From Lentinus brumalis (lineage: Eukaryota > Basidiomycota > Agaricomycetes > Polyporales > Polyporaceae): a DNA stretch of 64,000 nt. A model generated the notes under the pieces. That model was not told the origin of the DNA, did not search any database, and saw only the letters and a program-made list of their open reading frames with translations. Positions 24,481 through 36,476 of the stretch are shown in pieces; within the stretch, counting starts at the first letter, position 1, and each line of letters starts with the position of its first letter. The stretch spans positions 186,001 to 250,000 of the forward strand of contig MARA01000050.1 in assembly GCA_001792895.1 (NCBI GenBank), read 5' to 3'. Made by a program: the position numbers and the translations under genes.

Positions 24481-26640
24481 GAGTCCGTCTTTACAGTCTT
24501 CCGTGCCTGTGCCTCGTCGTGCCAGCCCAAGCAATGAGTTGGGATGTCGCCGGCCACGTCCGACGCCGCCGCACCGTTCTGTCGGACCGTCGAGCGCGGT
24601 CGCCTTCCGCCGGGAGACGACCTACTCGAATGGCAGTGCGGGATGCTTCGCGTCCGATGCGAGACGTCGTTGACGAGCCTGGAGATACGGTCGATCTTCA
24701 AGCCGACCGCGACCGACGCCTTGAAGGTACGGCGACGTCACTCCCCGAGACCGTTTCCAGAACGCCGCAATTCCGGTGATCGGGCTTGTGTCCAGCCCGG
24801 AACGTTGTGGCCGCTGGCGAAGAGAGTCGCGCGCGCAGCCGTCGAGGGACCGCGCCGTTCCTGTGGACAATGCGTCAGCAGACCGTGGAAGTTTCGGAAG
24901 GAACTAGAGTACGCACCGAGGACGCGACGTTGTGCTCATGCAGAAGGTACAGAGCAGCAGTGAGCGGGAAGATGCGAATGCGAAGGTCGGGACACAGCGC
25001 CCCCGCGCCGCTCATGTCCCGGCCTTCGCATTCGCCGTGTATCCGCGGTTGCGTGGAGCGAGCTGCAGCGCAGCGACTTAACGCGAGTGCTCTGCTTGGC
25101 ACATCGAACAAGCTCTGTGAGCGAGCTATGAGCGCACGCCGGCCGAAACGCGGTGTGTCGTTCTTGCGCCCGCCCCGCCGTCCTCGAATGTCGGCCGATA
25201 GAGGGTCCGCCCGGCGTCGCAGAGTAGCACGAACGCTTACCCTGAGCGTCCTCAGTCGCTGCACCCGCGCCCGAGGCCGAATTCTGGAGTCCGCTCCTCG
25301 CATCCGCGCGACCTCCCCGCAAACTTGAGTCTTCAAACCCGTCAGACCGGCGCGAGAACGCGTCGCACAAGGTCTAGAGGACCTCGCCGACTCGTCGGCA
25401 AACCGTTTCGCGGCAAGCAGGGGCGCGGCTGAGGCGGGAGAGCCGCCGCTCGACGCAGTTAGCCTCTGGATGCAATGAAATTGCACGTTCGAGCGATTTC
25501 GAGACGTGCTCGAAGCGGCCGTCGGGCGTGTGTCTTTGATGCGGAACGGTCAGTGCGTCCCGGGAGAGTCGATTTGGGCGCAGTCGGGGCGCGGGGGCGT
25601 GAGATGGAGTGAATTCTGGTCGAGGAGGGGCGCCGCCGTCGTCGGGCTGTTCCTGGATGTTTTCGCCGTCATGCGAGCGTCGTGGGGAGTGCGAGGGTGA
25701 GCGTACGGTGTGTTCGTGTGCACAGACTGAGTGAGATGGGGCCGTGAGGTGGCGGAGGTCGAGTCGGTGCTCTTCGAGCAATGAAACCGCGAGTTGGACG
25801 CGATTGTCGACCTCCTCGGATCGGCGCGAAAGCGGCGCGCATGGCCGCACAGAGATGCAGGCGTGTCTTGACGGTATGGTGGGACGCCGCTGCAGCTCTG
25901 CGGAGTGAGGTGTGAGCGATTTGGCGGGCGAGAGCGGAGTAGCCCGAGGCTAGAGCGACGTACAGTGCTCTGATGAGGACGAAACACATATGTGCGGATT
26001 CGTATAGCATGCAGCAATCGAATGCTAACGGTTACGCGTGTGTGCATGGTGATCTGGTGCCGTGGTGGGTGATTTCGCGACGGTAAAGGCGCCGCAGACG
26101 GCAGATTTGCGTCTTCAGCAGCCGTCTATGTCGTCCTGGGCGCGGGATAGCTTGGGAAGATTGAGGAGTGTGTCGACGCACGGGCTGTTCGCAGACTGTC
26201 CATGGGTGAGAGCACTCACCTTGCGCTCAGGACTCGTTCCGGGACGGCGGGAATGCGACGCGGTGTGCAGGCACGGAGATCAAATAGGACTTGATTGGTA
26301 GTACATACATTGTGCATACGCATACATTGTGTGTACGCGGTCTAGCGTATGTGTGCCGTTCAAATGCCGTGGGCGGGACGGGGACGAGGGGGGAGAGACG
26401 AGAGCAGGATGTGGTCCGAGGACTGTTCCAGAGCGGTCCTGGAGATCGAGAAGTGGGCAGAGAGAGCGTCGAGAGAGCGTCGGCAGCCAATGAGGTCTCT
26501 TGAGCACGGGGCGGGATCGGGGCGCCTGCGGGTTGAAGGGGGCAGCGTCCTCAGCGAATGGCAGTCGCCCCGCACAGAGCAGTCGAAGGCGGGCAGTGCC
26601 TGGCTGAGACGAGTCCGAGAACACGATGGTGGTTGGAAGC
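24480..26640. repeat. Array block X1, upstream region of VHS-GAT copy 2
   Basis: This GC-rich 2.1-kb block sits directly upstream of the VHS-GAT start. Every long open frame in it also appears, with the same translation, 9202 bases downstream in X2, so the two copies are practically identical. Long overlapping frames on both strands seem to be a by-product of GC-rich, stop-poor DNA. It probably holds the gene's promoter and 5' UTR. Confidence 0.7.
24974..25035. repeat. Perfect-type hairpin, 21-bp arms, in X1
   Basis: The left arm gcgaatgcgaaggtcgggaca (24974-24994) pairs with 25015-25035 around a 20-base loop, with a single T/C mismatch. The same structure occurs at 34176-34237 and 53947-54008. 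As RNA or extruded DNA it would be a very stable stem. The role is unknown. Confidence 0.8.
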
Positions 26641-26668
26641 AAGCGAGAAGAGAAAAGCAAGGGCAATA

Positions 26669-28086
26669 ATGAGTCAAATCGCAGACAAGTTCGACTGCGG
26701 CGCACGCACGGGCGCCAGCCACGTTCCTCCGCCCTCGACGGCCACCTCGACGTCGGGCTCGTTCCCGCACTTCTCTCTGCTGTTATCTGCCTCTTTCTCG
26801 CCGTCTGAAGCGGTCACGGCCAACATGCTGTCCGCTGCGTCACCTTCATGGTTGTCCAACGTGTCTCAGGTCGAGGTGCTCATCACCCGAGCATGCAATC
26901 CGACTATGGGCGAGCCCAACTATGCCCTCCACCTCGAGGTCGCGGAATACATCAACCAAAAGAAAGCAAATACGTGCGTTGCGTATCATCTCATTTTGCT
27001 CGAATCGCGCGACTCAAACTGCCAATGCGCCCTGCGAACAGCCCGCGCGAAGCAGCGATGAGTATCGCCCGCCTCGTCAACCACCGCAACCCGCACGTCG
27101 CCATGCTCGCACTCGCGCTCCTCGAGACCCTCGTACAGTCCTGCGGATACCCGTTCCATCTCCAGATCGCGACCAAGGAGTTCCTGAACGAGCTCGTCCG
27201 CCGCTTCCCCGAGCGCCCCCCGCCGTTCCCTGGCCCGGTCATGCAGAAGATCCTCGACCTCATCCACAGCTGGAAGGAGACCATCTGCGTCGAGTCGCGC
27301 TGGAAGGACGACTTTGCCAACATCCGCGACATGCATAGGCTCCTCACCTTCAAGGGGTACCGCTTCCGGGACGTGCCAAGACAGTCCGCGGGCCCTTCTG
27401 TTGCCTCGGTGAGTGCTGCATCTTAGAATGGCTGTGGCCGTGTCCTGAACGGGCGGCGCGGTTGTCAGAACATCAAGTCCGCCGAGGAGCTGGAAGCGGA
27501 GGATCGAGAAGCACAGTCCGCAAAGCTGCAGGAGCTCATCCGGAGAGGGACTCCGCGGGACCTCGCAGCCGCGCAGGAGCTCATGAAGACCCTTGCTGGC
27601 GCAAACCCCGACGCGAAGCCGGACTACCGCACACAAGCCCTGACCGAGCTGAACAAGCTCGAGAGCAAGGTCATCCTGCTGAACGAGATCCTCGACAACG
27701 TCGATACATCGCGGGGAGAGAAGTTCGTGCAGGGCGACGTATACGACGTGAGTTCGTTTCGTGCTACTCTGCCAGCATGTCGTGACCCAGCATCAACAGC
27801 AAGTGGCCTCGATACTGCGCGACGCGCGGCCAAAGATTCAGAAGTGGATATCCAACGCCGAGACGGACGATCCGAGTCATTAGGTGCGTTGCATCCTCCG
27901 TGTCCGTCCGAATGCCGTAGTCACACTCCTGTTACAGATACCTACCTCCAGATCAACGACCAGATCAATACCGTCCTCAACCGATACGAGTCGTACAAGA
28001 AGGGCGACTACACAGCCGCCGCGAACCCCATACCCCCGGAGCTCTCCAACGGCGCTGGTCCTATCTCGCTCATCGATTTCGACGAC
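26669..28086 (+). pseudogene. VHS-GAT gene copy 2, 3'-truncated
   Basis: Exons 1-3 match copy 4 without visible coding difference: ATG at 26669, a 68-bp intron, the VHS exon, a 60-bp intron, then the GAT exon to 27747. From exon 4 on it instead resembles copy 1, for example cgcgacgcgcggccaaag, where copy 4 has cgcgatgcacggccgaag. One base is missing in exon 4 (gacgatccgag against gatcccgag). The gene then stops at the array joint at 28086. It could make a truncated VHS-GAT protein with a foreign tail. It reads as a recombinant between the two gene types. Confidence 0.85.
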
Positions 28087-31000
28087 GCGCCGTGCGGGCG
28101 CACTTGGCGGATGTACGTACGTAGCGCAGAAATATATTTTGTTCGCGGACGCAGAGCTGTGCAGACTGGATCGCGTGGTTATCTAGCCGGTCGGCAGGGC
28201 GGGGGCGGGCGTGCAGTAGCCTCGTGTGTCGATGCGCTACCTGAGGCGCGACGGTTTCCTGCTGCAGAACGAATGCTGGACTTAGGGTGTTTCGGGGGAA
28301 GTGTTTCGGGAGGGGTGCTGGAGAGAGAGGTGTTTTGGGAGCAACTGGGGAGGTGTTTCTGGGGCAGCTGTTTGGGAGCGCGACGCTCGAGGCTCGCACT
28401 GAGGCAGGAGAACAGCATGTATTCCGAGTGTACACAGCGTACAGATATCCAGTACTACATGCGCCGCCTGCACGCCCGCCAGACGTTCAAATCCGCGTGC
28501 GGACGTCGGGCGCCTATTCCGTCGACTCTGCGTCCTTGCCAGCTCTGTCCTCTCTGCTCTGCGCCGCCATGTCGCCCGTCGCTCTGTGCGTTCGTCCCTC
28601 CCTGCTCGCCACGGAGTCGCTCGACTGGTACGTACCCCGAGGCACGTTCTGCGCGGGCTCACCCTGCTGCTGCGGGCCAACTGGCTCGCCGCCGCTCAAG
28701 CTCGGACCTTGGCACGGCGCATCGGCGGGGAACCGTCGTACACAATTCCAGCTGTAGCGGGAGCTCTCACCTTCCACAGCGACAAGACGCGCGGACTCCG
28801 CATCCCTCACACTCTCGTCGCGTTCGACGTCGTCCTGCACGTCGACGTGTGACGCACCTGCTAAGTCCGAAGCTCACCTCTCGACCACAGTGCCGGGACA
28901 TGGACCTGTTCCTCTGGCTGCTGTCTTCGCGCCCGAGGCTCTGTCTAGCGCTGAACATCGTCAGGTAAGTGACAGGTCTTATGCGCAACGAAGCAGCAGT
29001 TTCGCTCACCTTCGGCCGGGAGCCGTCTAACTGCACTGCCAAGTCCGTCGACTGGCTCTCCAGGGAGCGTCTCTGCACTCTCATCAGGTCAGTGCTGGCC
29101 AGCTCGCGGCGTCGCTCACCTTTAGTATCGCACAATTGAACGCACACGGCGCCGTATCAGGTAAGTCCTCACAGGGTCGTTTCGGGAGGCTCTAGTCCGC
29201 CGACAGCGTATATGGTGAGTCTTCCTGAGAGTGTCCTTGAAAGACCCGATGAGTTTGATCTTCGAGACGCACCTGGCACCTCAGAGGTACGTCTTCATGT
29301 CTTTCTCCTGGTCAGCTGCGCGTCAGTGGAGAACCTGGAACAAGCTCACCTGCTCGAAGCTCCTCGCACGACCGCAGCTCTGACCGCACATTGCTGGGCG
29401 CCAGACTGGCCCAATGCTGACAGATGGACGATGCATTGAAGGTGAGCGTCCTGACGTTGAGGCCAAACTCCGAGCCCACTTGTGGAGGTCGGTGACCGTC
29501 ACTGCACCTGAGGGTTGCACAAAAATCAGCGAGATGTCTAGGGTGACCTTGCTGTAGAATATCGGAGACTTGGGGAGTACTGACCTCAGAAATACAGCTT
29601 GAACTGCGCGCACTTGGGTGAGTGCAACGCGCAAGCATGAGGACTTGTCTCAGGCAAGCCTCTATCTGGAGTAAGCCGCAATCGATAGAACAGCAGAAAC
29701 AAGCAGCGCACCTGCTGTCCGACGTCCGTATGTCGTGTCCTCGAGCCTTCGAGCATATCGGAGAGGCTGAGACTCGGAGGACTAAGGTGTCGTCGAGGGA
29801 AGAGGTCGACAGGAGCTCTAAGTCAGTATATGATACGTATAGTATGCCCTGGACAAAATGCAAGGCCGTTATGTCGACAAGATAGTGTCCGTCGAGGACA
29901 AACCTGGTATGCTGGAGGAGACGGAGTGATGATGCTCATGGTCAGAAGGAGAGGTGTGCAAGGGGAATCAACGCACCTGCTGGCACTGAACAGCGACATG
30001 GGAATTTCGTCCGCTTGCAATATTCCTTTACGTATGTAGCGGGCCTGGACTTGAAGATCCCTGTAGCGGAGTTAGTGGCTGTCACTGGCTGATGGTTAAT
30101 CTAGGCGTGATTGTCAGAAGTTATTGTCACTGTTGCTGACACCAGCCACTCGACCAACAAGAGCCTCGAGGCGACTTTCTATCCGCTGCTTGTATCAAGG
30201 AAACATCTAGAGAGCCTTGCACTCTTGCAGGTCTGTCTATCAGGAGTAAGGGATAGGGATGCTGCCAGTGCGGTGCAGCTCGGGAATCGCAAAATAAGCG
30301 GTATTGCATGATGTTGCAAGCGAAGGCGGCGCGCACCGTTCATCGGATGTTCCAAGGCCGGGAGTTTCGAGCCCTCTGAGAAACATGTACGGTGCCAAGA
30401 GCCTCGTGCTTGCTGGCATAGGGAATCCTGGGAAGAGGAATAGTGATCTGCGCAACTCGAATCACGATGACATACTAAGGATGAGAGACTGTGTTGGAGG
30501 CAAGTCAGTGATGAGCGCACTTAGCACTGTGCAGTATTCAAGCCTCACAGTTGACAGCCATGTACCAGGACTACCGGTGAGAAACCTAGTATATGTAGAA
30601 GTTAGAACACTGTCAAGACTCGACAGGCATTAAGTCCATCACTGCTTGCAGTCTGCCGCTCGCCCTTCACTCAAAGTCGTACCTCACAGCACTGGGCGCA
30701 ACTGCCATCCCGGCGTCGTGAGACAGCTGTAGTCACGCGAGGCAAGTTGAGTAGCCGGGCAGGCAGATGACGACATGGTGGTCGGTGCAAAGGTATCCTA
30801 ACCGCCAGGCGCTTGCCGGGTACGCATCCGAGATGTGACTTCTTTTGGACATCCATGCGGCTGTCCTCGAGACCACACTTCAGACTGCACTCCATAATGC
30901 TCAGAAATGCACTAGATGTGTTGCGATATACTACTGATGCCCGCTATGTATCTGACAGAGTTTTGATACTCAGGTAACATCAAACTTGCCAGTTCCCAGC

Positions 31001-31768
31001 CTTCTCCTCCTCCGAACACTTGCACCCGCAACATTCGAAGGGCGGCCTGTCGTTGGCTGACCAGAACACATATGTAGCACCATATCCGAGTGAGGTTCTG
31101 TGGAACTGTGTTTCCCACACACCAATTTCCCTGCGGTGAGCAGGACACCCCGAAACACCGCGTTATGCTAACCCTCTCCTCCTGACCCAGTCCAACAAAT
31201 CTACGACGGCAGCGGACACAAATTAATGCGCCATCACATGCCGAGCGCTCGCTACACTAGGCGAGTACCGCCCCATCTTCTACGCGGGTCCAAAATGCGT
31301 CCAGAACTCGGAACATTCGTTTCATGACTCTAGGCATACCCACAGGTCCTCGCACCACTCCTCCGTTGCCCCGTGGCTTCCGCTGGTTGGCCAGCCTCAG
31401 TGAACCCATCACATACTGACGTAAAGTTTGCGCAGGGACTGATTTTTTGGAGCCGGGAGCCTGCCGTGCAGTTCACGCACGGGCCTCCCTCCTCTTGGTA
31501 TAAGTACCCGGCCAGAGAACATACTACCCAATCACCCACCGGTGTCCCTCCCCTCTCCCCACCTCTACCTCTCCGACAGACTCTCCTCTTTGTCGACTCC
31601 ATACTCTTGCTTGCTCAGGTTGCTCCCACTGTCAGCTCCTACTCTGCGGCATCTCCGTCCCACAAAATCTGGCTCGAAGTCCGAACCACTGCCGTGTCCG
31701 GCTCTCTCGGCCCTACCCCATCTCTGTCCGATTGATCTCATTACCCCGCACTTCAAGCGCACGCTCGC

Positions 31769-32548
31769 ATGAGCAGAAAAGGTACGGCTTTGAGCGCGCT
31801 GGACTCAGACTCGACGTTGCTGAACACTTCGCTTCTGTTTCTTTGCAGGTGTTCAACAATATCAGGATCCTCGAGGTCTTGTTTCTTGTGTCCCGGCCAT
31901 TTGGCTGGTCACCGGCTCTGCTCTCGCCATGTCACTATAGGTCACAGGTATTTCCACGCTTGCGAATACCCGTGCAGTAGTGCTGATGATCGTATCTGAC
32001 AGTAGATGCAGAGTCCAGACTGTTTCCCGGCCCACTGGATCTACAATCTCATCCCGGCGGTGCGTAGCTCTACGGGACTCCAAGAGAGTTCTGTAAGCAT
32101 CTCAGAGATCTAGGACACAAGCTAACTGATGATCTTCTAGGTACGGACATCGGCCGGCTAGGCTGCCACTCAGTCCACGAGGTCGTAGTTACTGGAACCT
32201 TACACGCCGACCGATGGTGAGTTGCCGGTCTTGCATTGATGGCTTGCGAGTGCAGCTAACCTCACGACCACTTGCCGCAGGACTATCCATTTGAATGTTC
32301 GCCTAGTCCAAGCTGAACTACCACAGGACTATGCACTCGGCTCCGAAACGGACAGGTTCCGAATTCCTCATGAATGCAACTACGAGGATCGCACGTCTCC
32401 GCCCGATCCAAACGAAGAGGTGCGCATTCACCATCCATACATACTACTCGGTGCCCTACTCGTACTGATCTTTTACAAGAACTTCCCGCTGTCTATCAGA
32501 TCTCACGCCGTCAACGCGCTCCGACTGCGTGGTTCTAGCCTGAGGTAG
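31769..32548 (+). other. Gene-like remnant inside block M2
   Basis: A TATA-like box, an ATG in cgcatgagc context, intron-shaped gaps and a final open stretch (32291-32548) suggest an old gene. That stretch encodes a hydrophobic segment, YILLGALLVLIF, then a basic end. The three M copies do not share one frame: 32365-32375 has attcctcatga here, but attcccatga in M1 and M3. I do not recognise the family and treat it as a relic. Confidence 0.25.
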
Positions 32549-33125
32549 GTGTCCCCGGATGCCGGTTTCTAGAGCACGTACTTAACAAGGATACTCACAG
32601 TACTCAACGCGATGCCGACCGCTAGCCGCGAAGGGTCCCTATCCGACTCCAGGCTGCTCTGCTGCAGAGAGGGATGCATCGTGCTCGACTCGGCACGATA
32701 GCGCAGATCGCTATCTCGCTTAAGGACGGCCCGGGAGAGCGTCCTCGATGATCTTGCAGGGACTGCGTTCTTGTTCCTAGCGACTGGTTAGCGTGTACGA
32801 TGCAGGACAAAGTGGTACAGGAGCACTCCGTGAGTGAAGTATCCTGTCCAGTGTCCACTGCCTCACTAGTTCTGCTCGCAGGTTTAAACCCGGCTGCTCC
32901 GTGCCTCGAGCACGTCACGAAGTCGGCGCATAGCAGCTTTCCTGCGCACTGTGCCGCCGGGGACTCGCTGCGCGGAAGCATCGTCCGGTATGGCGTAATG
33001 GCGACCAAACAAGCGGTACGCGATTCTTCTCTGTTGTGATCATGTACTGACGAACGGCCGCTCAGGGTTCAAGTACAGCACGACACCTCCATGGCTCCCG
33101 CCGAGATCATCACTTGATGCTACAT

Positions 33126-33636
33126 GAGGAGTTACGAGAGTAGTAAGATAAGAAAAGGGTAAACCATTGGAATCTTACTATTCTGACCTCCGGGGCGGGA
33201 TGTTCTTACTATTTTGGCGGGCTGGACGGCGGGTGGCGGGGAAAGGCGCTCAGCAGGATTCAGTCCTGAGTTCGATTCCCGGCGAAGCCGGTTAGAGTAA
33301 GGGTTTGGTTAGGGTTTTTGGTTAGGTTAGTTGGTTAGGTTGTTAGGGTTAGGCGCCCCCACCAACACCTGCCCCCCGAAGGGCGCCGGTCTGAATTTAT
33401 TGCGCGAACGAGGCTTTAGTGTGCCCGCCTGAGTGCTCCCGGCTCGGGGACCCCCGAGCGCAGCGAGGGAGGGGAGGGAGCAGGAATGGCGGGTCCTCTT
33501 CGCGCGCCCTTACCAAAAATATTCACCGCCCGCCAAAACAGTAAGAACATCCCGCTGATCTCCCGCCCCGGAGGTCAGAATAGTAAGATTCCAATGGTTT
33601 ACCCTTTTCTTATTCTTACTACTCTCGTACGTACTC
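33126..33636. mobile_element. Mutator-like MITE, 511 bp, 9-bp target duplication
   Basis: Terminal inverted repeats of about 90 bp begin gag(g/t)..tacgagagtagtaaga and include a shared cattggaatcttactattc stretch, then a ggcggga/ttggcgggc end. The direct repeat atgctacat flanks it at 33117-33125 and 33637-33645. Array unit 3 has the empty site with one atgctacat (about 53348). A 9-bp duplication with long inverted repeats and no coding capacity fits a non-autonomous Mutator-like element. The core contains ttaggg/ttagg repeats at about 33297-33350, like fungal telomere repeats. Confidence 0.87.
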
Positions 33637-33669
33637 ATGCTACATATTGCCAGTCCCGTATTGTCGCTC

Positions 33670-35842
33670 GTGGTATCTGGTGAGTCCGTCTTTACAGTCT
33701 CCTTGTGCCTGTGCCTCGTTGTGCCAGCCCAAGCAATGAGTTGGGATGTCGCCGGCCACGTCCGACGCCGCCGCACCGTTCTGTCGGACCGTCGAGCGCG
33801 GTCGCCTTCCGCCGGGAGACGACCTACTCGAATGGCAGTGCGGGATGCTTCGCGTCCGATGCGAGACGTCGTTGACGAGCCTGGAGATACGGTCGATCTT
33901 CAAGCCGACCGCGACCGACGCCTTGAAGGTACGGCGACGTCACTCCCCGAGACCGTTTCCAGAACGCCGCAATTCCGGTGATCGGGCTTGTGTCCAGCCC
34001 GGAACGTTGTGGCCGCTGGCGAAGAGAGTCGCGCGCGCAGCCGTCGAGGGACCGCGCCGTTCCTGTGGACAATGCGTCAGCAGACCGTGGAAGTTTCGGA
34101 AGGAACTAGAGTACGCACCGAGGACGCGACGTTGTGCTCATGCAGAAGGTACAGAGCAGCAGTGAGCGGGAAGATGCGAATGCGAAGGTCGGGACACAGC
34201 GCCCCCGCGCCGCTCATGTCCCGGCCTTCGCATTCGCCGTGTATCCGCGGTTGCGTGGAGCGAGCTGCAGCGCAGCGACTTAACGCGAGTGCTCTGCTTG
34301 GCACATCGAACAAGCTCTGTGAGCGAGCTATGAGCGCACGCCGGCCGAAACGCGGTGTGTCGTTCTTGCGCCCGCCCCGCCGTCCTCGAATGTCGGCCGA
34401 TAGAGGGTCCGCCCGGCGTCGCAGAGTAGCACGAACGCTTACCCTGAGCGTCCTCAGTCGCTGCACCCGCGCCCGAGGCCGAATTCTGGAGTCCGCTCCT
34501 CGCATCCGCGCGACCTCCCCGCAAACTTGAGTCTTCAAACCCGTCAGACCGGCGCGAGAACGCGTCGCACAAGGTCTAGAGGACCTCGCCGACTCGTCGG
34601 CAAACCGTTTCGCGGCAAGCAGGGGCGCGGCTGAGGCGGGAGAGCCGCCGCTCGACGCAGTTAGCCTCTGGATGCAATGAAATTGCACGTTCGAGCGATT
34701 TCGAGACGTGCTCGAAGCGGCCGTCGGGCGTGTGTCTTTGATGCGGAACGGTCAGTGCGTCCCGGGAGAGTCGATTTGGGCGCAGTCGGGGCGCGGGGGC
34801 GTGAGATGGAGTGAATTCTGGTCGAGGAGGGGCGCCGCCGTCGTCGGGCTGTTCCTGGATGTTTTCGCCGTCATGCGAGCGTCGTGGGGAGTGCGAGGGT
34901 GAGCGTACGGTGTGTTCGTGTGCACAGACTGAGTGAGATGGGGCCGTGAGGTGGCGGAGGTCGAGTCGGTGCTCTTCGAGCAATGAAACCGCGAGTTGGA
35001 CGCGATTGTCGACCTCCTCGGATCGGCGCGAAAGCGGCGCGCATGGCCGCACAGAGATGCAGGCGTGTCTTGACGGTATGGTGGGACGCCGCTGCAGCTC
35101 TGCGGAGTGAGGTGTGAGCGATTTGGCGGGCGAGAGCGGAGTAGCCCGAGGCTAGAGCGACGTACAGTGCTCTGATGAGGACGAAACACATATGTGCGGA
35201 TTCGTATAGCATGCAGCAATCGAATGCTAACGGTTACGCGTGTGTGCATGGTGATCTGGTGCCGTGGTGGGTGATTTCGCGACGGTAAAGGCGCCGCAGA
35301 CGGCAGATTTGCGTCTTCAGCAGCCGTCTATGTCGTCCTGGGCGCGGGATAGCTTGGGAAGATTGAGGAGTGTGTCGACGCACGGGCTGTTCGCAGACTG
35401 TCCATGGGTGAGAGCACTCACCTTGCGCTCAGGACTCGTTCCGGGACGGCGGGAATGCGACGCGGTGTGCAGGCACGGAGATCAAATAGGACTTGATTGG
35501 TAGTACATACATTGTGCATACGCATACATTGTGTGTACGCGGTCTAGCGTATGTGTGCCGTTCAAATGCCGTGGGCGGGACGGGGACGAGGGGGGAGAGA
35601 CGAGAGCAGGATGTGGTCCGAGGACTGTTCCAGAGCGGTCCTGGAGATCGAGAAGTGGGCAGAGAGAGCGTCGAGAGAGCGTCGGCAGCCAATGAGGTCT
35701 CTTGAGCACGGGGCGGGATCGGGGCGCCTGCGGGTTGAAGGGGGCAGCGTCCTCAGCGAATGGCAGTCGCCCCGCACAGAGCAGTCGAAGGCGGGCAGTG
35801 CCTGGCTGAGACGAGTCCGAGAACACGATGGTGGTTGGAAGC
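33670..35842. repeat. Array block X2, upstream region of VHS-GAT copy 3
   Basis: Same sequence as X1 at a constant offset of 9202 bases, including the hairpin at 34176-34237. It leads into the copy 3 start ATG at 35871. Confidence 0.75.
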
Positions 35843-35870
35843 AAGCGAGAAGAGAAAAGCAAGGGCAATA

Positions 35871-36137
35871 ATGAGTCAAATCGCAGACAAGTTCGACTGC
35901 GGCGCACGCACGGGCGCCAGCCACGTTCCTCCGCCCTCGACGGCCACCTCGACGTCGGGCTCGTTCCCGCACTTCTCTCTGCTGTTATCTGCCTCTTTCT
36001 CGCCGTCTGAAGCGGTCACGGCCAACATGCTGTCCGCTGCGTCACCTTCATGGTTGTCCAACGTGTCTCAGGTCGAGGTGCTCATCACCCGAGCATGCAA
36101 TCCGACTATGGGCGAGCCCAACTATGCCCTCCACCTC
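35871..36137 (+). pseudogene. VHS-GAT gene copy 3, broken in first exon
   Basis: Identical to copies 2 and 4 from the ATG at 35871 to ccacctc at 36137, where it changes abruptly to unrelated DNA. The rest of this copy and the start of its M block are absent; M homology resumes at 48834. About 1.6 kb of array was therefore replaced by 12.7 kb. Confidence 0.88.
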
Positions 36138-36476
36138 AGTGGTCCACTGCCCGTTGATGGAAGGTGGCGTCAACAATCGCCCGCATGCTCATTACCGGTG
36201 AACATGTAGTCCTCGGCCCCACAGCGATGTGCCTTGAGACCGACGAACGACCTTGGACGGTGCTCAATTCAATGCGAGTACAACACATCCGTTCCTGCAC
36301 TTCTCGCATGTCGCTCAACTCCTCCGCAGTATCTTATCAGCCACGGCCTGTTCTGCGCCAACGGGTCAGCCGGACGAACTTATCCTCGTTTAGGAGCAGC
36401 CATCGGGGGCCCGTTGATGCACTCACTGGCACTCGTATGAGATACGCATGTTGGGTTTCGTCCATGGTGAGCAAGA

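Larger units (their letters stand above)
28087..33660. repeat. Array block M2, with MITE insertion
   Basis: Second M copy. It closely resembles M3 (48834-53400) and is less like M1. The promoter-like tataag at about 31499 is followed by an ATG at 31769 and several intron-like GT..CTAAC..AG segments (for example 32095-32140 and 32217-32280). A Mutator-like MITE splits its 3' end at 33126-33636. No known protein family was found. Confidence 0.75.

Noticed and set aside
24544..25850. Several overlapping 130-200 codon frames on both strands of block X
   Set aside because: They overlap each other on both strands, have no motifs and biased Arg/Ser/Ala content, as expected of stop-poor GC-rich DNA. 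Their repetition in X2 and X3 only reflects duplication.
27583..28968. 461-codon open frame through VHS-GAT copy 2 into block M2
   Set aside because: It reads straight through the exon 3-4 intron and across the array joint, and its later part has arginine/serine-rich composition typical of out-of-frame GC-rich DNA.
33297..33350. Interstitial telomere or chromosome-fusion site
   Set aside because: The ttaggg-like words lie wholly inside a 511-bp MITE with matching ends and target duplication, so they arrived with that element.
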